Program-made: the position numbers and the translations under genes
The notes under the pieces: model-generated
The model's database searches: none
What the model was told of the DNA's origin: nothing
Seen by the model: only the letters and a program-made list of their open reading frames with translations
In this document: one piece after another, positions 1 through 7,531 of the stretch
How positions within the stretch are numbered: the first letter of the stretch is position 1
Layout: every line of letters starts with the position of its first letter
From: Cloacimonetes bacterium SCGC AAA252-N17
Lineage (GTDB): Bacteria; Cloacimonadota; Cloacimonadia; JGIOTU-2
DNA: 23,861 nt
Direction of reading: 5' to 3'
Assembly (NCBI GenBank): GCA_000404785.1
Contig: ASNI01000041.1
Coordinates: 1-23,861 of the forward strand

Positions 1-845
1 TCATGTGTGAGCAGCATGTCATGATTGCCCGGCACATAAATAAGTTCTATCTCACCTTCGTTTACGATAGTTCTGAATTTATTGAATATCTGCAAATTGG
101 TCGGGCAGTTCGCTATTGCATGGAAATATTCCTCTGAACTTTGGATACTCACTGTCGAATCAAATGGAGAGACATCATAAGGAACCAGCCACTCATCAAA
201 AAGATCGCCTAGGATTACAAGCTGCTTTACATTGGGACTGCTCATCACATAATCGAGAAAATTCTCAAGAGCATCTGCGTTTTCATCAAACCAGCAATAT
301 TTGCCGGCAACTGCTCTTTCATCTCCCATGTGAATATCGCTTATGCATACAATTGAGGTTCGCTGCAAAATACCAATATTGGCTATCGGTTTGCCTGTAG
401 TTCTGAACTCGATATTCTCTGTTTTTTTCAAACAATTACCATCTGTTGATTTCAGTCCTGTATTTATGGTGAGTACATACCTCCAGCCATCATTCAGGAA
501 AAATTCAGCATGAAATTGTAAGGTAACGATCTTACCGTATACTTCAATATCATAATGTGAGTTTAGCGAGCCGGTTACATCGGAAAAATCAATATTATCG
601 GCAACAGTTGTTTCATTAATTTCCTCAGAAAAAAGCATTTCGATAGACCGGGCTGTATGATCAAGATGATAATAAAGATCGTGCTTTTTGGGCAGTAACG
701 GAAAGGATACACTCAATGACCCATCGCCGGGTTCGACGGTTTCTGTACAGGATGAAAAGAGGAAAAGTACGGAGAATGATATCATGAATAAAAGAAATAA
801 TATCCGATATTTGCTCAAAAAAAATTTTAAATATTTTCTAATCAT
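1..845 (-). CDS. Lipoprotein metallophosphoesterase with SbsA-type Ig-like domain (C-terminus beyond window)
   Basis: I translated the reverse strand from the ATG at 845 to the left edge: 281 codons with no stop, so the gene continues outside. Residues 1-33 form a basic plus hydrophobic leader ending in FSSC, a lipobox-like site (Cys33). Residues about 60-150 resemble an SbsA/Big_5 Ig-like domain (FSEEIN near the start, a Tyr-rich strand, then FRTTG). From residue 165 the calcineurin-like metallophosphoesterase motifs appear in order: SDIH (D170, H172), GDLFDEW (D214, D217) and GNHD (273-276). The motif set and spacing resemble LpxH/YfcE-like enzymes, but substrate is not predictable. It probably acts as a lipid-anchored periplasmic or surface phosphoesterase. 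An in-frame ATG at 866 would add seven residues; neither start has a clear ribosome site. It is divergent from the next gene. Confidence 0.85.
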   Translation of the reverse strand, partial: MIRKYLKFFLSKYRILFLLFMISFSVLFLFSSCTETVEPGDGSLSVSFPLLPKKHDLYYHLDHTARSIEMLFSEEINETTVADNIDFSDVTGSLNSHYDIEVYGKIVTLQFHAEFFLNDGWRYVLTINTGLKSTDGNCLKKTENIEFRTTGKPIANIGILQRTSIVCISDIHMGDERAVAGKYCWFDENADALENFLDYVMSSPNVKQLVILGDLFDEWLVPYDVSPFDSTVSIQSSEEYFHAIANCPTNLQIFNKFRTIVNEGEIELIYVPGNHDMLLTH

Positions 846-1000
846 TGTTACCCATTTATGATACATTTTTTTTAAGTCATGTACAACTCTATCAAAAAGA
901 AAGCCATTTTTTCTTGTCAATTAATTTAATATGAGTAGTTTTCTTGACATGCATACTCTTAATGTCCATTCAAATTAGCAATGAATTGAGGAGCAATGAT

Positions 1001-1699
1001 ATGTATAGAAAATTATCAATGATTTTTATATTATTTATTTGCCTGTATTCCATTTCCTTTGCACAAGATGAGCTAGGGTGGACAAAGGATTTTCAAGTTT
1101 TGTCACATCACTTTCAGGCAACAGGGAGTAATACATATTTCATCCTTGAACCAAATTACTATCTCGTCCTGGAAAATAATGATGCAGATGAGCGAGAGAG
1201 GCTTGTCATTACTGTCCTTGATGAGACAAAGGTAGTGGATGGTTTGGAGACTCGCATAGTTGAAGAGAGAGAAACAGTAAATGGTGAGATAATAGAAGTA
1301 TCAAGAAATTATTTTGCCTTTGATACGAACACAAGTAGTATTTTCTATTTTGGTGAAGAAGTTGATATATATAAAAATGGTGAAATTGCAAACCATCACG
1401 GTGCATGGGCTTCGGGAGAAAATGGTGCACTATTTGGTTTGATGATTCCCGGAATTGTCTTGCTTGGTTCGCGTTATTACCAGGAAATTGTCCCGGGAGT
1501 AGCTATGGATAGAGCAGAAGTCATATCACTTTCAGATACGCTGAATACTCCATTAGGTGCATTTACAGATTGTCTAAAAATCGAAGAAACAACACCCCTC
1601 GAACCCGGGGTGAAAGAATACAAGGTTTACGCACCCGGAATAGGTTTGATTAAAGATGGAGACCTCCTTTTAGTAGAACATGGATATAATGAAGAATGA
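1001..1699 (+). CDS. Exported protein of unknown function
   Basis: The ATG at 1001 is chosen because GAGGAG lies at 988-993, seven bases upstream; the frame is open back to a TTG at 944, but that start would bury the signal peptide. The protein is 232 aa. Residues 1-20 are a signal peptide (MYRKL then a hydrophobic stretch) with a likely cleavage after SFA, before QDELG. The mature part is acidic and beta-rich. It has a GENGALFGLMIPG stretch around the middle and an EETTPLEPGVKEYK(V)YAPGIGLI stretch near the end, typical of a conserved hypothetical family whose function I cannot name. There are no catalytic motifs or membrane segments after the leader, so a periplasmic or secreted location is likely. 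It is divergent from the lipoprotein phosphoesterase and is followed 88 bases later by another exported protein. Confidence 0.8.
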   Translation: MYRKLSMIFILFICLYSISFAQDELGWTKDFQVLSHHFQATGSNTYFILEPNYYLVLENNDADERERLVITVLDETKVVDGLETRIVEERETVNGEIIEVSRNYFAFDTNTSSIFYFGEEVDIYKNGEIANHHGAWASGENGALFGLMIPGIVLLGSRYYQEIVPGVAMDRAEVISLSDTLNTPLGAFTDCLKIEETTPLEPGVKEYKVYAPGIGLIKDGDLLLVEHGYNEE

Positions 1700-1787
1700 A
1701 GGAGATATTTTGCATAGGACTATTAATTAAACCTTTTCGATCATCTTTCATCTAAACAAACGATAATAATTTTATAGGGTGCTTAAA

Positions 1788-2966
1788 ATGAAAAAAAGAA
1801 AGATTAAGAATGTCATACTTTTCACCATTTTCCTTTCTCTTAGTTTGCTTCTATTTTTCTCCCAATCCGTTGCGGGCACTAATTCAAAACTGACCAATAG
1901 CACGAAGAATACATCCGTCAAAGATACACAGAAAGTTCAAGGTGAGCAGAAGCAAAAGGCAGAAACAAAACCTGACACGACCGAAAAGTCATCTAATCCT
2001 ACCAGCACAAAGAGCACTGAAGTAAAGAAGAATACTACAACGGATGATGAAAAAGAAAAATCTTCTGAGAAAAAAAAGCCAGAGGTGAAGACTTCCGTAA
2101 CTATAAAAAAATCCAAAGATTCAACAAACAATACTCAACATGAGAAGACGGAGTTGAAATCTTCAAACAAAACTGAAATCAATGCAGTTTCTAATAAAAC
2201 AGCTGATGACACAAAGAAATATAATATTGATATTCAAAAGAATAATACATCAAAATCAGAGTCGATAATTAACCCCAAATTCAAAGCTGCCCTTCAGAAT
2301 TCTAATGATAACGAAATGATAAAGAATCCCTTAAATAATGATACGAGTTCCAATTTCACCCGCCACTATGTTCCGCGACAAACTATTGAAATCGATGAAA
2401 TTGAAAAACTTGACGATGTGCATACGGTCTCATATGATAATGTAGAATATAAGTGTCACAATGGATATTATTACCGACACTGGGGCAGACATTATAGAAG
2501 GATGCGTCCGCCCTGGGGCTTGAGGATCAGGTGGCTTCCCCGTTACTATTATATCTATATATTTGATTCATGTAGATATTACTATTGTTGCAATGTATAT
2601 TATATTTATATTGAATCTGATGATGAATATATCGTTGTTCGTCCACCGATCGGCGCTCTGGTTGAAACACTTCCTGAGTACAGCGAGAAGTTGATCGTCG
2701 AAGGTGAAACCTATTTTATTGCAGATGTTATTCAATACAAGGCAGTTCTCGTGAATGATGAGATCTGGTTCAAAGTCATAAAGGTTATAGACGATAATGA
2801 ATATGCAGTCGTGGAGCTTCCTGTCGGAGCGCTCATTGAGATTATTCCTGAAGATCGCGAATTGCTGTTTATTGATGGAGAAACCTATTTTATTGCAGAA
2901 AATATCCAATATAAAGCAGTCTTAGTTAATGATGAAATTTGGTTTAAAGTACTGAAAGTGGGGTAG
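1788..2966 (+). CDS. Exported low-complexity protein with two tandem DUF6515-like repeats
   Basis: The ATG at 1788 follows AGGG at 1775-1778. Protein of 392 aa. Residues 1-29 form a signal peptide (KKRKIKN, hydrophobic core, SVAG). Residues about 30-190 are a Lys/Thr/Ser/Asn/Glu-rich low-complexity linker that is probably disordered. Residues about 195-280 are Tyr/Arg/His-rich, including NGYYYRHWGRHYRR and a YYYIYIF segment. The C-terminus holds two 48-residue repeats with the pattern PxGALxExxPE, then GETYFIA, then IQYKAVLVNDEIWFKV. The YYY...PPIGA..LP...GxxYF arrangement resembles DUF6515 exported proteins. I infer a cell-envelope or surface role. No enzyme motif is visible. Confidence 0.75.
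   Translation: MKKRKIKNVILFTIFLSLSLLLFFSQSVAGTNSKLTNSTKNTSVKDTQKVQGEQKQKAETKPDTTEKSSNPTSTKSTEVKKNTTTDDEKEKSSEKKKPEVKTSVTIKKSKDSTNNTQHEKTELKSSNKTEINAVSNKTADDTKKYNIDIQKNNTSKSESIINPKFKAALQNSNDNEMIKNPLNNDTSSNFTRHYVPRQTIEIDEIEKLDDVHTVSYDNVEYKCHNGYYYRHWGRHYRRMRPPWGLRIRWLPRYYYIYIFDSCRYYYCCNVYYIYIESDDEYIVVRPPIGALVETLPEYSEKLIVEGETYFIADVIQYKAVLVNDEIWFKVIKVIDDNEYAVVELPVGALIEIIPEDRELLFIDGETYFIAENIQYKAVLVNDEIWFKVLKVG
2643..2960 (+). repeat. Tandem 48-codon duplication in the exported protein gene
   Basis: Two 144-nt units (2643-2786 and 2817-2960, offset 174 nt) encode near-identical protein, especially GETYFIA and KAVLVNDEIWFKV. The DNA copies differ at many third positions, so this is an old duplication kept by selection on the protein. 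Confidence 0.85.
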
Positions 2967-3073
2967 AATCCATAAGAATTAATGGAATTGTATTAGATAA
3001 GCGGGGAAGGAGAGAGCATATTTAAGTCAAAAATAATGGGACAGTTGACTATAATGATTTTTATCAATTTATT

Positions 3074-3337
3074 ATGGATATGATAAAACCCTTAGCGTTG
3101 GATTTGAGAAATGCTTTCAAAGCAATTGCGTTCCTAACCGAAATGGAAAAAATTCTAATTGGGAAATTGCATGAGTATCAATGTTTTACCCTTGCTTTTC
3201 AAAAAAAATTAAAAGACAATGCAAATTTGCCTGCGACAGAATTTTTCATCGAATTATCTAAAAAAGCTGAAGGGATTCAACAATACTTTTTCTATTATCT
3301 TGAAAGAGAGATGCAAAGAATCAGTAAAAATGATTAA
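3074..3337 (+). CDS. Small protein of unknown function
   Basis: An 87-aa ORF that I do not recognise. It is predicted to be mostly alpha-helical, with heptad-like hydrophobic spacing (LALDLRNAFKAIAFLTEMEKIL) and a second helix rich in Phe/Tyr and Glu (FFYYLEREMQRI). There is no signal peptide or membrane segment. There is no convincing ribosome site before the ATG at 3074; a second ATG two codons later is an alternative start. It stands alone between the exported-protein gene and the RRM gene in AT-rich DNA. Its coding status rests on length and a sensible amino-acid composition only. Confidence 0.4.
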   Translation: MDMIKPLALDLRNAFKAIAFLTEMEKILIGKLHEYQCFTLAFQKKLKDNANLPATEFFIELSKKAEGIQQYFFYYLEREMQRISKND

Positions 3338-3610
3338 TAAATATTTGTTTGGATATAAAGATTATATTTTTACATGAGTTAGCTTATTATGGAAAAAATT
3401 GATGTTGTAATTATGTGGCTGCGGAAGGAAAACAATACTTTTATTATCATAATTCTTGACGATATTAATATAGGATTTTTATTTATCAATTATAAAGTAA
3501 CTTATTTGTTAAGTTATAAAGTTCAGAATATTTAAGATTGAAAGTAGATTTTTTTACGTCTATTCTTCATGATAAGTATGAGAACAAGAAAAAAAAGGAG
3601 AATAGAAAGC

Positions 3611-3880
3611 ATGCAAGGTAAAAAACTCTATGTGGGTAATCTTGATTATTCAGTCACTAAAGACGATCTTTCAGAATTATTTTCTGAATTTGGCGAAGTG
3701 GCTGAGGTTATTATCATTGACGGCAAAGGTTTTGGATTTGTAGAAATGAAAGAACCTGCTGAAGCTGAAAAAGCAATTGCTGACTTGGATGGAAAAGACC
3801 TTAAAGGTCGTTCCCTGAAGGTCAACGAAGCACGTCCGAAAAGAGATAACCGAAAAGACTTTAGTAGAAGATCTTATTAG
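3611..3880 (+). CDS. Single-RRM RNA-binding protein
   Basis: The start ATG at 3611 follows AAGGAG at 3595-3600; the frame is open upstream but the RRM begins right after this ATG. The protein is 89 aa, the usual size for bacterial and cyanobacterial Rbp-type proteins. RNP2 is LYVGNL (6-11) and RNP1 is KGFGFVEM (39-46), with Met instead of the usual aromatic at the last RNP1 position. The beta-alpha-beta-beta-alpha-beta order is complete (SVTKDDLSELFSEFG, then EAEKAIADLDGKDLKGRSLKV). A short Arg/Lys-rich tail (RPKRDNRKDFSRRSY) likely adds nonspecific RNA contacts. Family members bind RNA in the cytoplasm and are often cold-responsive; that is family knowledge, not visible here. It is a monocistronic unit with its own terminator. 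Confidence 0.92.
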   Translation: MQGKKLYVGNLDYSVTKDDLSELFSEFGEVAEVIIIDGKGFGFVEMKEPAEAEKAIADLDGKDLKGRSLKVNEARPKRDNRKDFSRRSY

Positions 3881-3906
3881 AGAATCAAGTATTGTCACTT
3901 AAGAAT

Positions 3907-3942
3907 GGCATGATCATTAATTTGGTCATGCCTTTTTTTTTA
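3907..3942 (+). terminator. Intrinsic terminator after the RRM gene
   Basis: A nine-base-pair stem GGCATGATC / GGTCATGCC (one G-T pair) around an 8-nt loop is followed directly by ten T residues. It lies 27 bases after the RRM stop codon. Confidence 0.9.
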
Positions 3943-4300
3943 ATAGCTGATCCGATAGATAAGGACATTACAGCAATGAGGGAGTATTATAATTGCAAAA
4001 CGGTGAGAGATAGTGTGTTTAGTTATGTGAGGTTTGAGAGGAATTAACCACGAAATACACGAAAGAAACGAAAAACACGAACAGAAGAAAAAAGATAGAA
4101 AAAAGGGCTAAGAAATAACTTAAACGATTAATTAAAAAATTGACAGGATGGGGAGGGGAGGTAAATAAACGAATAAGAAAAAAACTGAACCTGAATTTAT
4201 TATGCGTTTGAAGTAATAGTTATGGAAAGAATAAAGAGAATAAAATTATATCGCAAACAAAAAAATGGACAAAGTTATCACAGTAGGATAGGAACAAAAA
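3943..4300. repeat. Gene-free spacer with a CACGAA-type dispersed repeat
   Basis: No credible ORF in 358 bases. At 4048-4082 there is an iterated CCACGAA / CACGAA / AACGAAA motif. The core CACGAAAGAAACGAAAAA recurs at 12599-12616, inside another degenerate repeat. Such short iterated motifs are common in GxxExxY-bearing genomes. The rest is AT-rich with nothing I can name. Confidence 0.55.
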
Positions 4301-4909
4301 ATGGACATAAACAAGAATATGACTTTTTTTAGAGGACAAGTGTCCTTTATTAGTACGGGTATATCAAACTCAAAGTATTCAATAATAGAAAATGGGGGAA
4401 TCATTGAAGTAAAAAATAAACTTCACATAAGATTTCTTAGTAAGCAGTTTAGTATATTTCCAGAACAGTTTGAGATTATGGCCCCAATAAATGCTGTGAA
4501 GACTATTAATGGGAAAGTACCTCGATCATATTTGCACGAATGCCCTGAAGAAGAGTATATTGCGCTTAGAAATAGGTATTACAACATAACACAGAGTGAT
4601 GAAATAAGTCTATTATCACCACCAAAAACAGTTAAATGGAAAGCGAAAAACCTTTCAAAATCCCGGATACAATTCGAAAGAATTGTAGGAAACAAGCTAA
4701 AAGACGAAGAGTGGAGTACTATAACCAAATTTTTATCTCAAATATTTGAAGAGAATCCGCAGTTAGATGAATTAAGAATGAAAAGAGCAATAGTGCTTGG
4801 TATTTATTCAAGGTTAGTGTTGAAGATTGAAAATGAAGATGAGGAGACGAGGTTTATAGAAAAGCGATTAGCGAAGTTGTATGGTATGTATGTTCCAGAT
4901 ATAGAGTAA
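4301..4909 (+). CDS. Orphan protein of unknown function (202 aa)
   Basis: The ATG at 4301 is preceded by AGGA at 4290-4293, seven bases away. I do not recognise the protein. The N-terminal half looks beta-rich (repeated Ile/Phe/Val alternation, e.g. NGGIIEVKNKLHIRF), and the middle has a KVPRSYLHECPEEEYIALR stretch. The C-terminal half is helical and charged, ending in FIEKRLAKLYGMYVPDIE. It has no signal peptide or membrane segment, so it is probably cytoplasmic. It opens the AT-rich orphan block and ends 100 bases before the ribosome site of the next, apparently damaged gene. Nothing in the neighbourhood assigns a role. Confidence 0.65.
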   Translation: MDINKNMTFFRGQVSFISTGISNSKYSIIENGGIIEVKNKLHIRFLSKQFSIFPEQFEIMAPINAVKTINGKVPRSYLHECPEEEYIALRNRYYNITQSDEISLLSPPKTVKWKAKNLSKSRIQFERIVGNKLKDEEWSTITKFLSQIFEENPQLDELRMKRAIVLGIYSRLVLKIENEDEETRFIEKRLAKLYGMYVPDIE

Positions 4910-5009
4910 ATGTATGATAACACTATAATACGAAGCTAGGCAATTAATCTAAAAACGAAAAAAAATATTGGAACCTACCGTACAAGCAAGTAAAAGGAGG
5001 TCATTTTAA

Positions 5010-5168
5010 TTGAAAAAAAGGTATAAATATTTATGAAACACTTCAAGAAAAATTGGAAGATAAAATTGAAAAATCTGCCAAAATCAGTTTGGATCAATAA
5101 ACACGATAATATCGAAAATAAGGGGAAAAATAATAGCTAATATAAACTCGAAAAGTGTCCAAATATAC
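5010..5168 (+). pseudogene. Frameshifted 5' end of the gene that continues at 5169
   Basis: A near-perfect ribosome site AAAGGAGG (4993-5000) precedes TTG at 5010, but that frame stops after eight codons. If the A7 run at 5013-5019 is read as A6, the frame continues KKGINIYETLQEKLEDKIEK as a charged helix to a TAA at 5098. Adding one A at CAATAA (about 5096-5101) then joins it to the frame of the 5169 ORF (INTIISKIRGKIIANINSK). Two single-A changes would therefore give one protein of about 197 aa. This may be decay, a homopolymer assembly error, or slippage. Confidence 0.45.
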
Positions 5169-5600
5169 TTGACACATTCCGCTAACGAAGCTAAACAAAT
5201 GGTACTGGATGCAATCAAGATTTCAGATTATGATGGTTATAATGTATATAACCTAATTCATATGCAAAATTTATATGATGAAAATTCTGAAGATGACAAT
5301 AAAAATTTAAAGAAGATTATGTCTATTCCCTCATTACGTGAATTAATTATGGACATTGGGATGATTGACGAAAAGGGTATCATCTATAAACTCCCTGAAT
5401 TGGCATATCAATATACTTTGTTCACCAATGCATATGTAATTGCGGGTGCTTGGGGGAATAATGAAAGCAGTATCATGCAATTGTTAAATGAAATACTTTT
5501 ATTGAATGGAACGAGTCTTGCAGAATTTCAATCATATATTGATTCATTACCAAAAAAAGATGGGTACGAAGAATATAAAACAAAAGAAAGGGGTTATTAA
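5169..5600 (+). CDS. Orphan protein of unknown function; true start probably upstream at 5010
   Basis: The frame is open from 5070 to 5600. The first usable start inside it is TTG at 5169, which has no ribosome site, so I think the real gene starts at 5010 and is frameshifted (see that entry). From TTG 5169 the product is 143 aa, acidic and helical, with HSANEAKQMVLDAIKISDYD near the start and a YKLPELAYQYTLFTNAYVIAG hydrophobic-aromatic stretch that is too polar for a clear membrane segment. It is not recognisable to me. Its stop codon is one base before the next gene's ATG, and that gene's ribosome site lies inside this ORF, so the two are almost certainly co-translated and may act together. 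Confidence 0.55.
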   Translation: MTHSANEAKQMVLDAIKISDYDGYNVYNLIHMQNLYDENSEDDNKNLKKIMSIPSLRELIMDIGMIDEKGIIYKLPELAYQYTLFTNAYVIAGAWGNNESSIMQLLNEILLLNGTSLAEFQSYIDSLPKKDGYEEYKTKERGY

Positions 5601-5601
5601 A

Positions 5602-5931
5602 ATGGGTTATTTACGTTGTTTTCTTTATGCCGCAAGGAACAAAATTGTTGAGCGGGAAATGGGAAAAGCGATTCAGCTTAAAAACCAAAAAACAGTTAAA
5701 GTGGAAGATATTGTTAGTATTGCAACATCATTCCATTTGTATCTTAAAGATCGAACAAACGCAGCTAGAAGAGGCCAAATGATGGGTATTTGTAAATATG
5801 ACCCAATGAAAATATTCGAAGTTCAACAAAAATTAGAGATATTAGAAATAATGTGTGAAGGTAAAGAATATGTTCCAGATGAATATAAGTTTGTTTTTGA
5901 AGATATCAATCCAGAGAAATATGGATATTAA
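5602..5931 (+). CDS. Small orphan protein coupled to the upstream gene
   Basis: The ATG at 5602 follows AAAGGGG (5587-5593) and lies one base after the upstream TAA, a translationally coupled arrangement. The longer reading from 5506 would overlap the upstream gene, so it is rejected. Product: 109 aa, basic N-terminal half (RNKIVEREMGKAIQLKNQK) followed by an RTNAARRGQMMGICKYDP stretch and an acidic C-terminus. No signal peptide, membrane segment or known motif was found. It is likely cytoplasmic, and is possibly a partner of the preceding protein, judging only from spacing. Confidence 0.6.
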   Translation: MGYLRCFLYAARNKIVEREMGKAIQLKNQKTVKVEDIVSIATSFHLYLKDRTNAARRGQMMGICKYDPMKIFEVQQKLEILEIMCEGKEYVPDEYKFVFEDINPEKYGY

Positions 5932-6291
5932 ATGACCTTCTAACTCCCATAGAACCGAAAATCATTACATCTTAGTTTATTCGTTATGTCTATGAGATAA
6001 TTTAGTAAAGATGATAAAAGGAAGAAATAAACAATGTTGTTAATAAAATTAAATTGAAAGGATAAACGCAATGAATTTATCTCTATCGTTAGTTGTAATG
6101 TGTAAATTATATTATATAAATTCTCAAGGGTAATTTCAATGAGAAAAAAAACATCTTTGATAGTCTATTCTGTCGACTTAATTGCATTTTGAAAAATGAA
6201 GGAATTCAACATATCCATGCATTTAAATTAGATAAATGTGATATTAATTAAATTTTCTATTTCTATGCTTTATTGTATAGAGAGGAGTACT
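5932..6291. other. AT-rich spacer without a recognisable gene
   Basis: About 360 bases with scattered stops in all frames I read. I see no hairpin plus T-run and no convincing promoter. The last bases (6281-6287) carry the ribosome site of the following gene. Confidence 0.5.
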
Positions 6292-6744
6292 ATGAAAGTT
6301 TGCCCATTTTGTAAGAATACTCACTATGTTGAAGGTAATGTTTGTTATTATTGTCATAATAATATTAATAATATTAACCTAGCAAAAGAAAATGATACTA
6401 TTGTTAAAATTCTTGTTGAGGATAAATATGAAAAAGGTTTCTTAAACAAACTGAATTCTTTATTGGGTGGAAGTGAATCAGTTTATAAAGCTGTGATAAA
6501 GAATAAAAATATTAATAATAGTTGTGATGTAATTGTTAAAGTACCTAATAAGTATCACTATTATGAATTAAGTACCCATACATGGGGTAACTCATTCCTA
6601 AATTTTATTCATGCTGTAAAAAGTACAGTTGAAATAGTAAAGGGAAACGTTCGAGTTGATGATTTAGATTTAGTATGTTTTGAAAGAGTTACAGAGTTTT
6701 TTGTTAAAAAGCGGTTTGCAGATAAGAAGAATGGAAAACCATAA
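6292..6744 (+). CDS. Zinc-ribbon protein of unknown function
   Basis: The ATG at 6292 is chosen because AGAGGAG (6281-6287) lies just before it and the Cys motif begins immediately; the longer frame from 6238 adds only a hydrophobic stretch without a ribosome site. Product: 150 aa. The N-terminus holds two CxxC pairs, CPFC (residues 3-6) and CYYC (17-20), forming a rubredoxin-like zinc ribbon. The rest (about 30-150) is an unfamiliar alpha/beta domain with VYKAVIKNKN, a conserved-looking HTWGNSFLNF segment and a basic tail. Ribbons of this kind often mediate nucleic-acid or protein contacts, but nothing more can be claimed. It lies upstream of the HEPN gene, separated by 138 bases. Confidence 0.65.
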   Translation: MKVCPFCKNTHYVEGNVCYYCHNNINNINLAKENDTIVKILVEDKYEKGFLNKLNSLLGGSESVYKAVIKNKNINNSCDVIVKVPNKYHYYELSTHTWGNSFLNFIHAVKSTVEIVKGNVRVDDLDLVCFERVTEFFVKKRFADKKNGKP

Positions 6745-6882
6745 GAATTTTTTATTTTTTTTATTGATATAGTTTTCATCAATATCGTAACAGATTTCCC
6801 TTATGTGATTTATGTGTTGACCCAATAAGGATGATTTACTATAAGAAATATTAATATTAATAATTTTGAAAAGAGATTTATT

Positions 6883-7341
6883 ATGGATTATTCAAGATTT
6901 ACGAAAGAATGGTATAAAAGAGCTACAGACGAAAGAGACTTAGATACTCCCGACAGGTTTCTAAATTTATGGATATCTTTTAATGGTTGGATGAAAAATA
7001 AATATGGAGAAAGTCTTCAAGATAAACAATTATTACAAAAAGTTAAGAGAGAGGAATCATTAAAACAAGCCTTTGAAGTTAAAAAGGGCTCGTTGGATGA
7101 TTTATTATCTGATTTAAAACGATTCAGCGTGCTTGATATGAGGGATGAAACAAATAAGGAAAGAATTAAAAATTTCGATGATTCTTTTGAAAGCCTGATT
7201 GAAGTATTATATCAAATAAGATGTAACCTCTTTCATGGAAGAAAATGTGTCGATGAAGATGAAAATGATAAACGTCTTGTTGAATTAGCATATAAAATAT
7301 TACAACCGATTTTTCATGAAGTTTTAGAATCAGATTTATAG
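6883..7341 (+). CDS. HEPN-domain protein, Apea-like
   Basis: Product: 152 aa, all-helical. The diagnostic segment is IRCNLFHGRK near residues 112-121, giving the HEPN RxxxxH ribonuclease motif (R113, H118) in the RNxxFHG style typical of Apea-like HEPN domains. The N-terminal DTPDRFLNLWISFNGWM segment also matches that subfamily, where a helix with W and FN precedes a variable region. Many HEPN proteins are RNases in toxin-antitoxin, abortive-infection or CRISPR systems. No nucleotidyltransferase (MNT) antitoxin or other partner gene is adjacent, so this is an orphan or a non-toxic member. The start at 6883 has only a weak AAGAGA site. Confidence 0.75.
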   Translation: MDYSRFTKEWYKRATDERDLDTPDRFLNLWISFNGWMKNKYGESLQDKQLLQKVKREESLKQAFEVKKGSLDDLLSDLKRFSVLDMRDETNKERIKNFDDSFESLIEVLYQIRCNLFHGRKCVDEDENDKRLVELAYKILQPIFHEVLESDL

Positions 7342-7345
7342 AATC

Positions 7346-7440
7346 CTACTCCTCCAACCCATCCTTCACAATATCCAAAATCCTCTGTGCAAGAGCGTGC
7401 TTGGTATCTTTCCCTTTAAATAAGCTTCATCTCTTGTATT
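7346..7440 (-). pseudogene. C-terminal remnant of a leftward gene
   Basis: On the reverse strand the last 25 codons before the TAG at 7346-7348 read FKGKDTKHALAQRILDIVK plus DGLEE, a natural helical protein tail. A one-base shift near 7410 links it to NTRDEAYLKG further upstream. No start codon or longer frame exists, so this is a fragment of an unidentified gene cut away next to the catabolic island boundary. Confidence 0.4.
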
Positions 7441-7531
7441 ATCAATTGTTCAATAATTTACTGATTACCATTTCACCATTTTCTTGACAGTTAAATACGA
7501 TCCTCTTCACACAATACGTAGATAAAAGATC

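Noticed and set aside
116..400. 94-codon rightward ORF
   Set aside because: It lies opposite the well-supported metallophosphoesterase frame and its translation has no protein-like features.
944..1000. TTGACA-like -35 at 944-949 before the exported-protein gene
   Set aside because: No acceptable -10 hexamer at 16-18 bases, so I did not call a promoter.
5506..5601. N-terminal extension of the gene starting at 5602
   Set aside because: It would overlap the upstream coding frame, while a proper ribosome site lies just before ATG 5602.
7484..7520. TTGACA at 7484-7489 upstream of the catabolic island
   Set aside because: Attractive position, but the region 17 bases downstream (TCACAC) is not a -10 element; the nearest ACAATA is at a poor distance.
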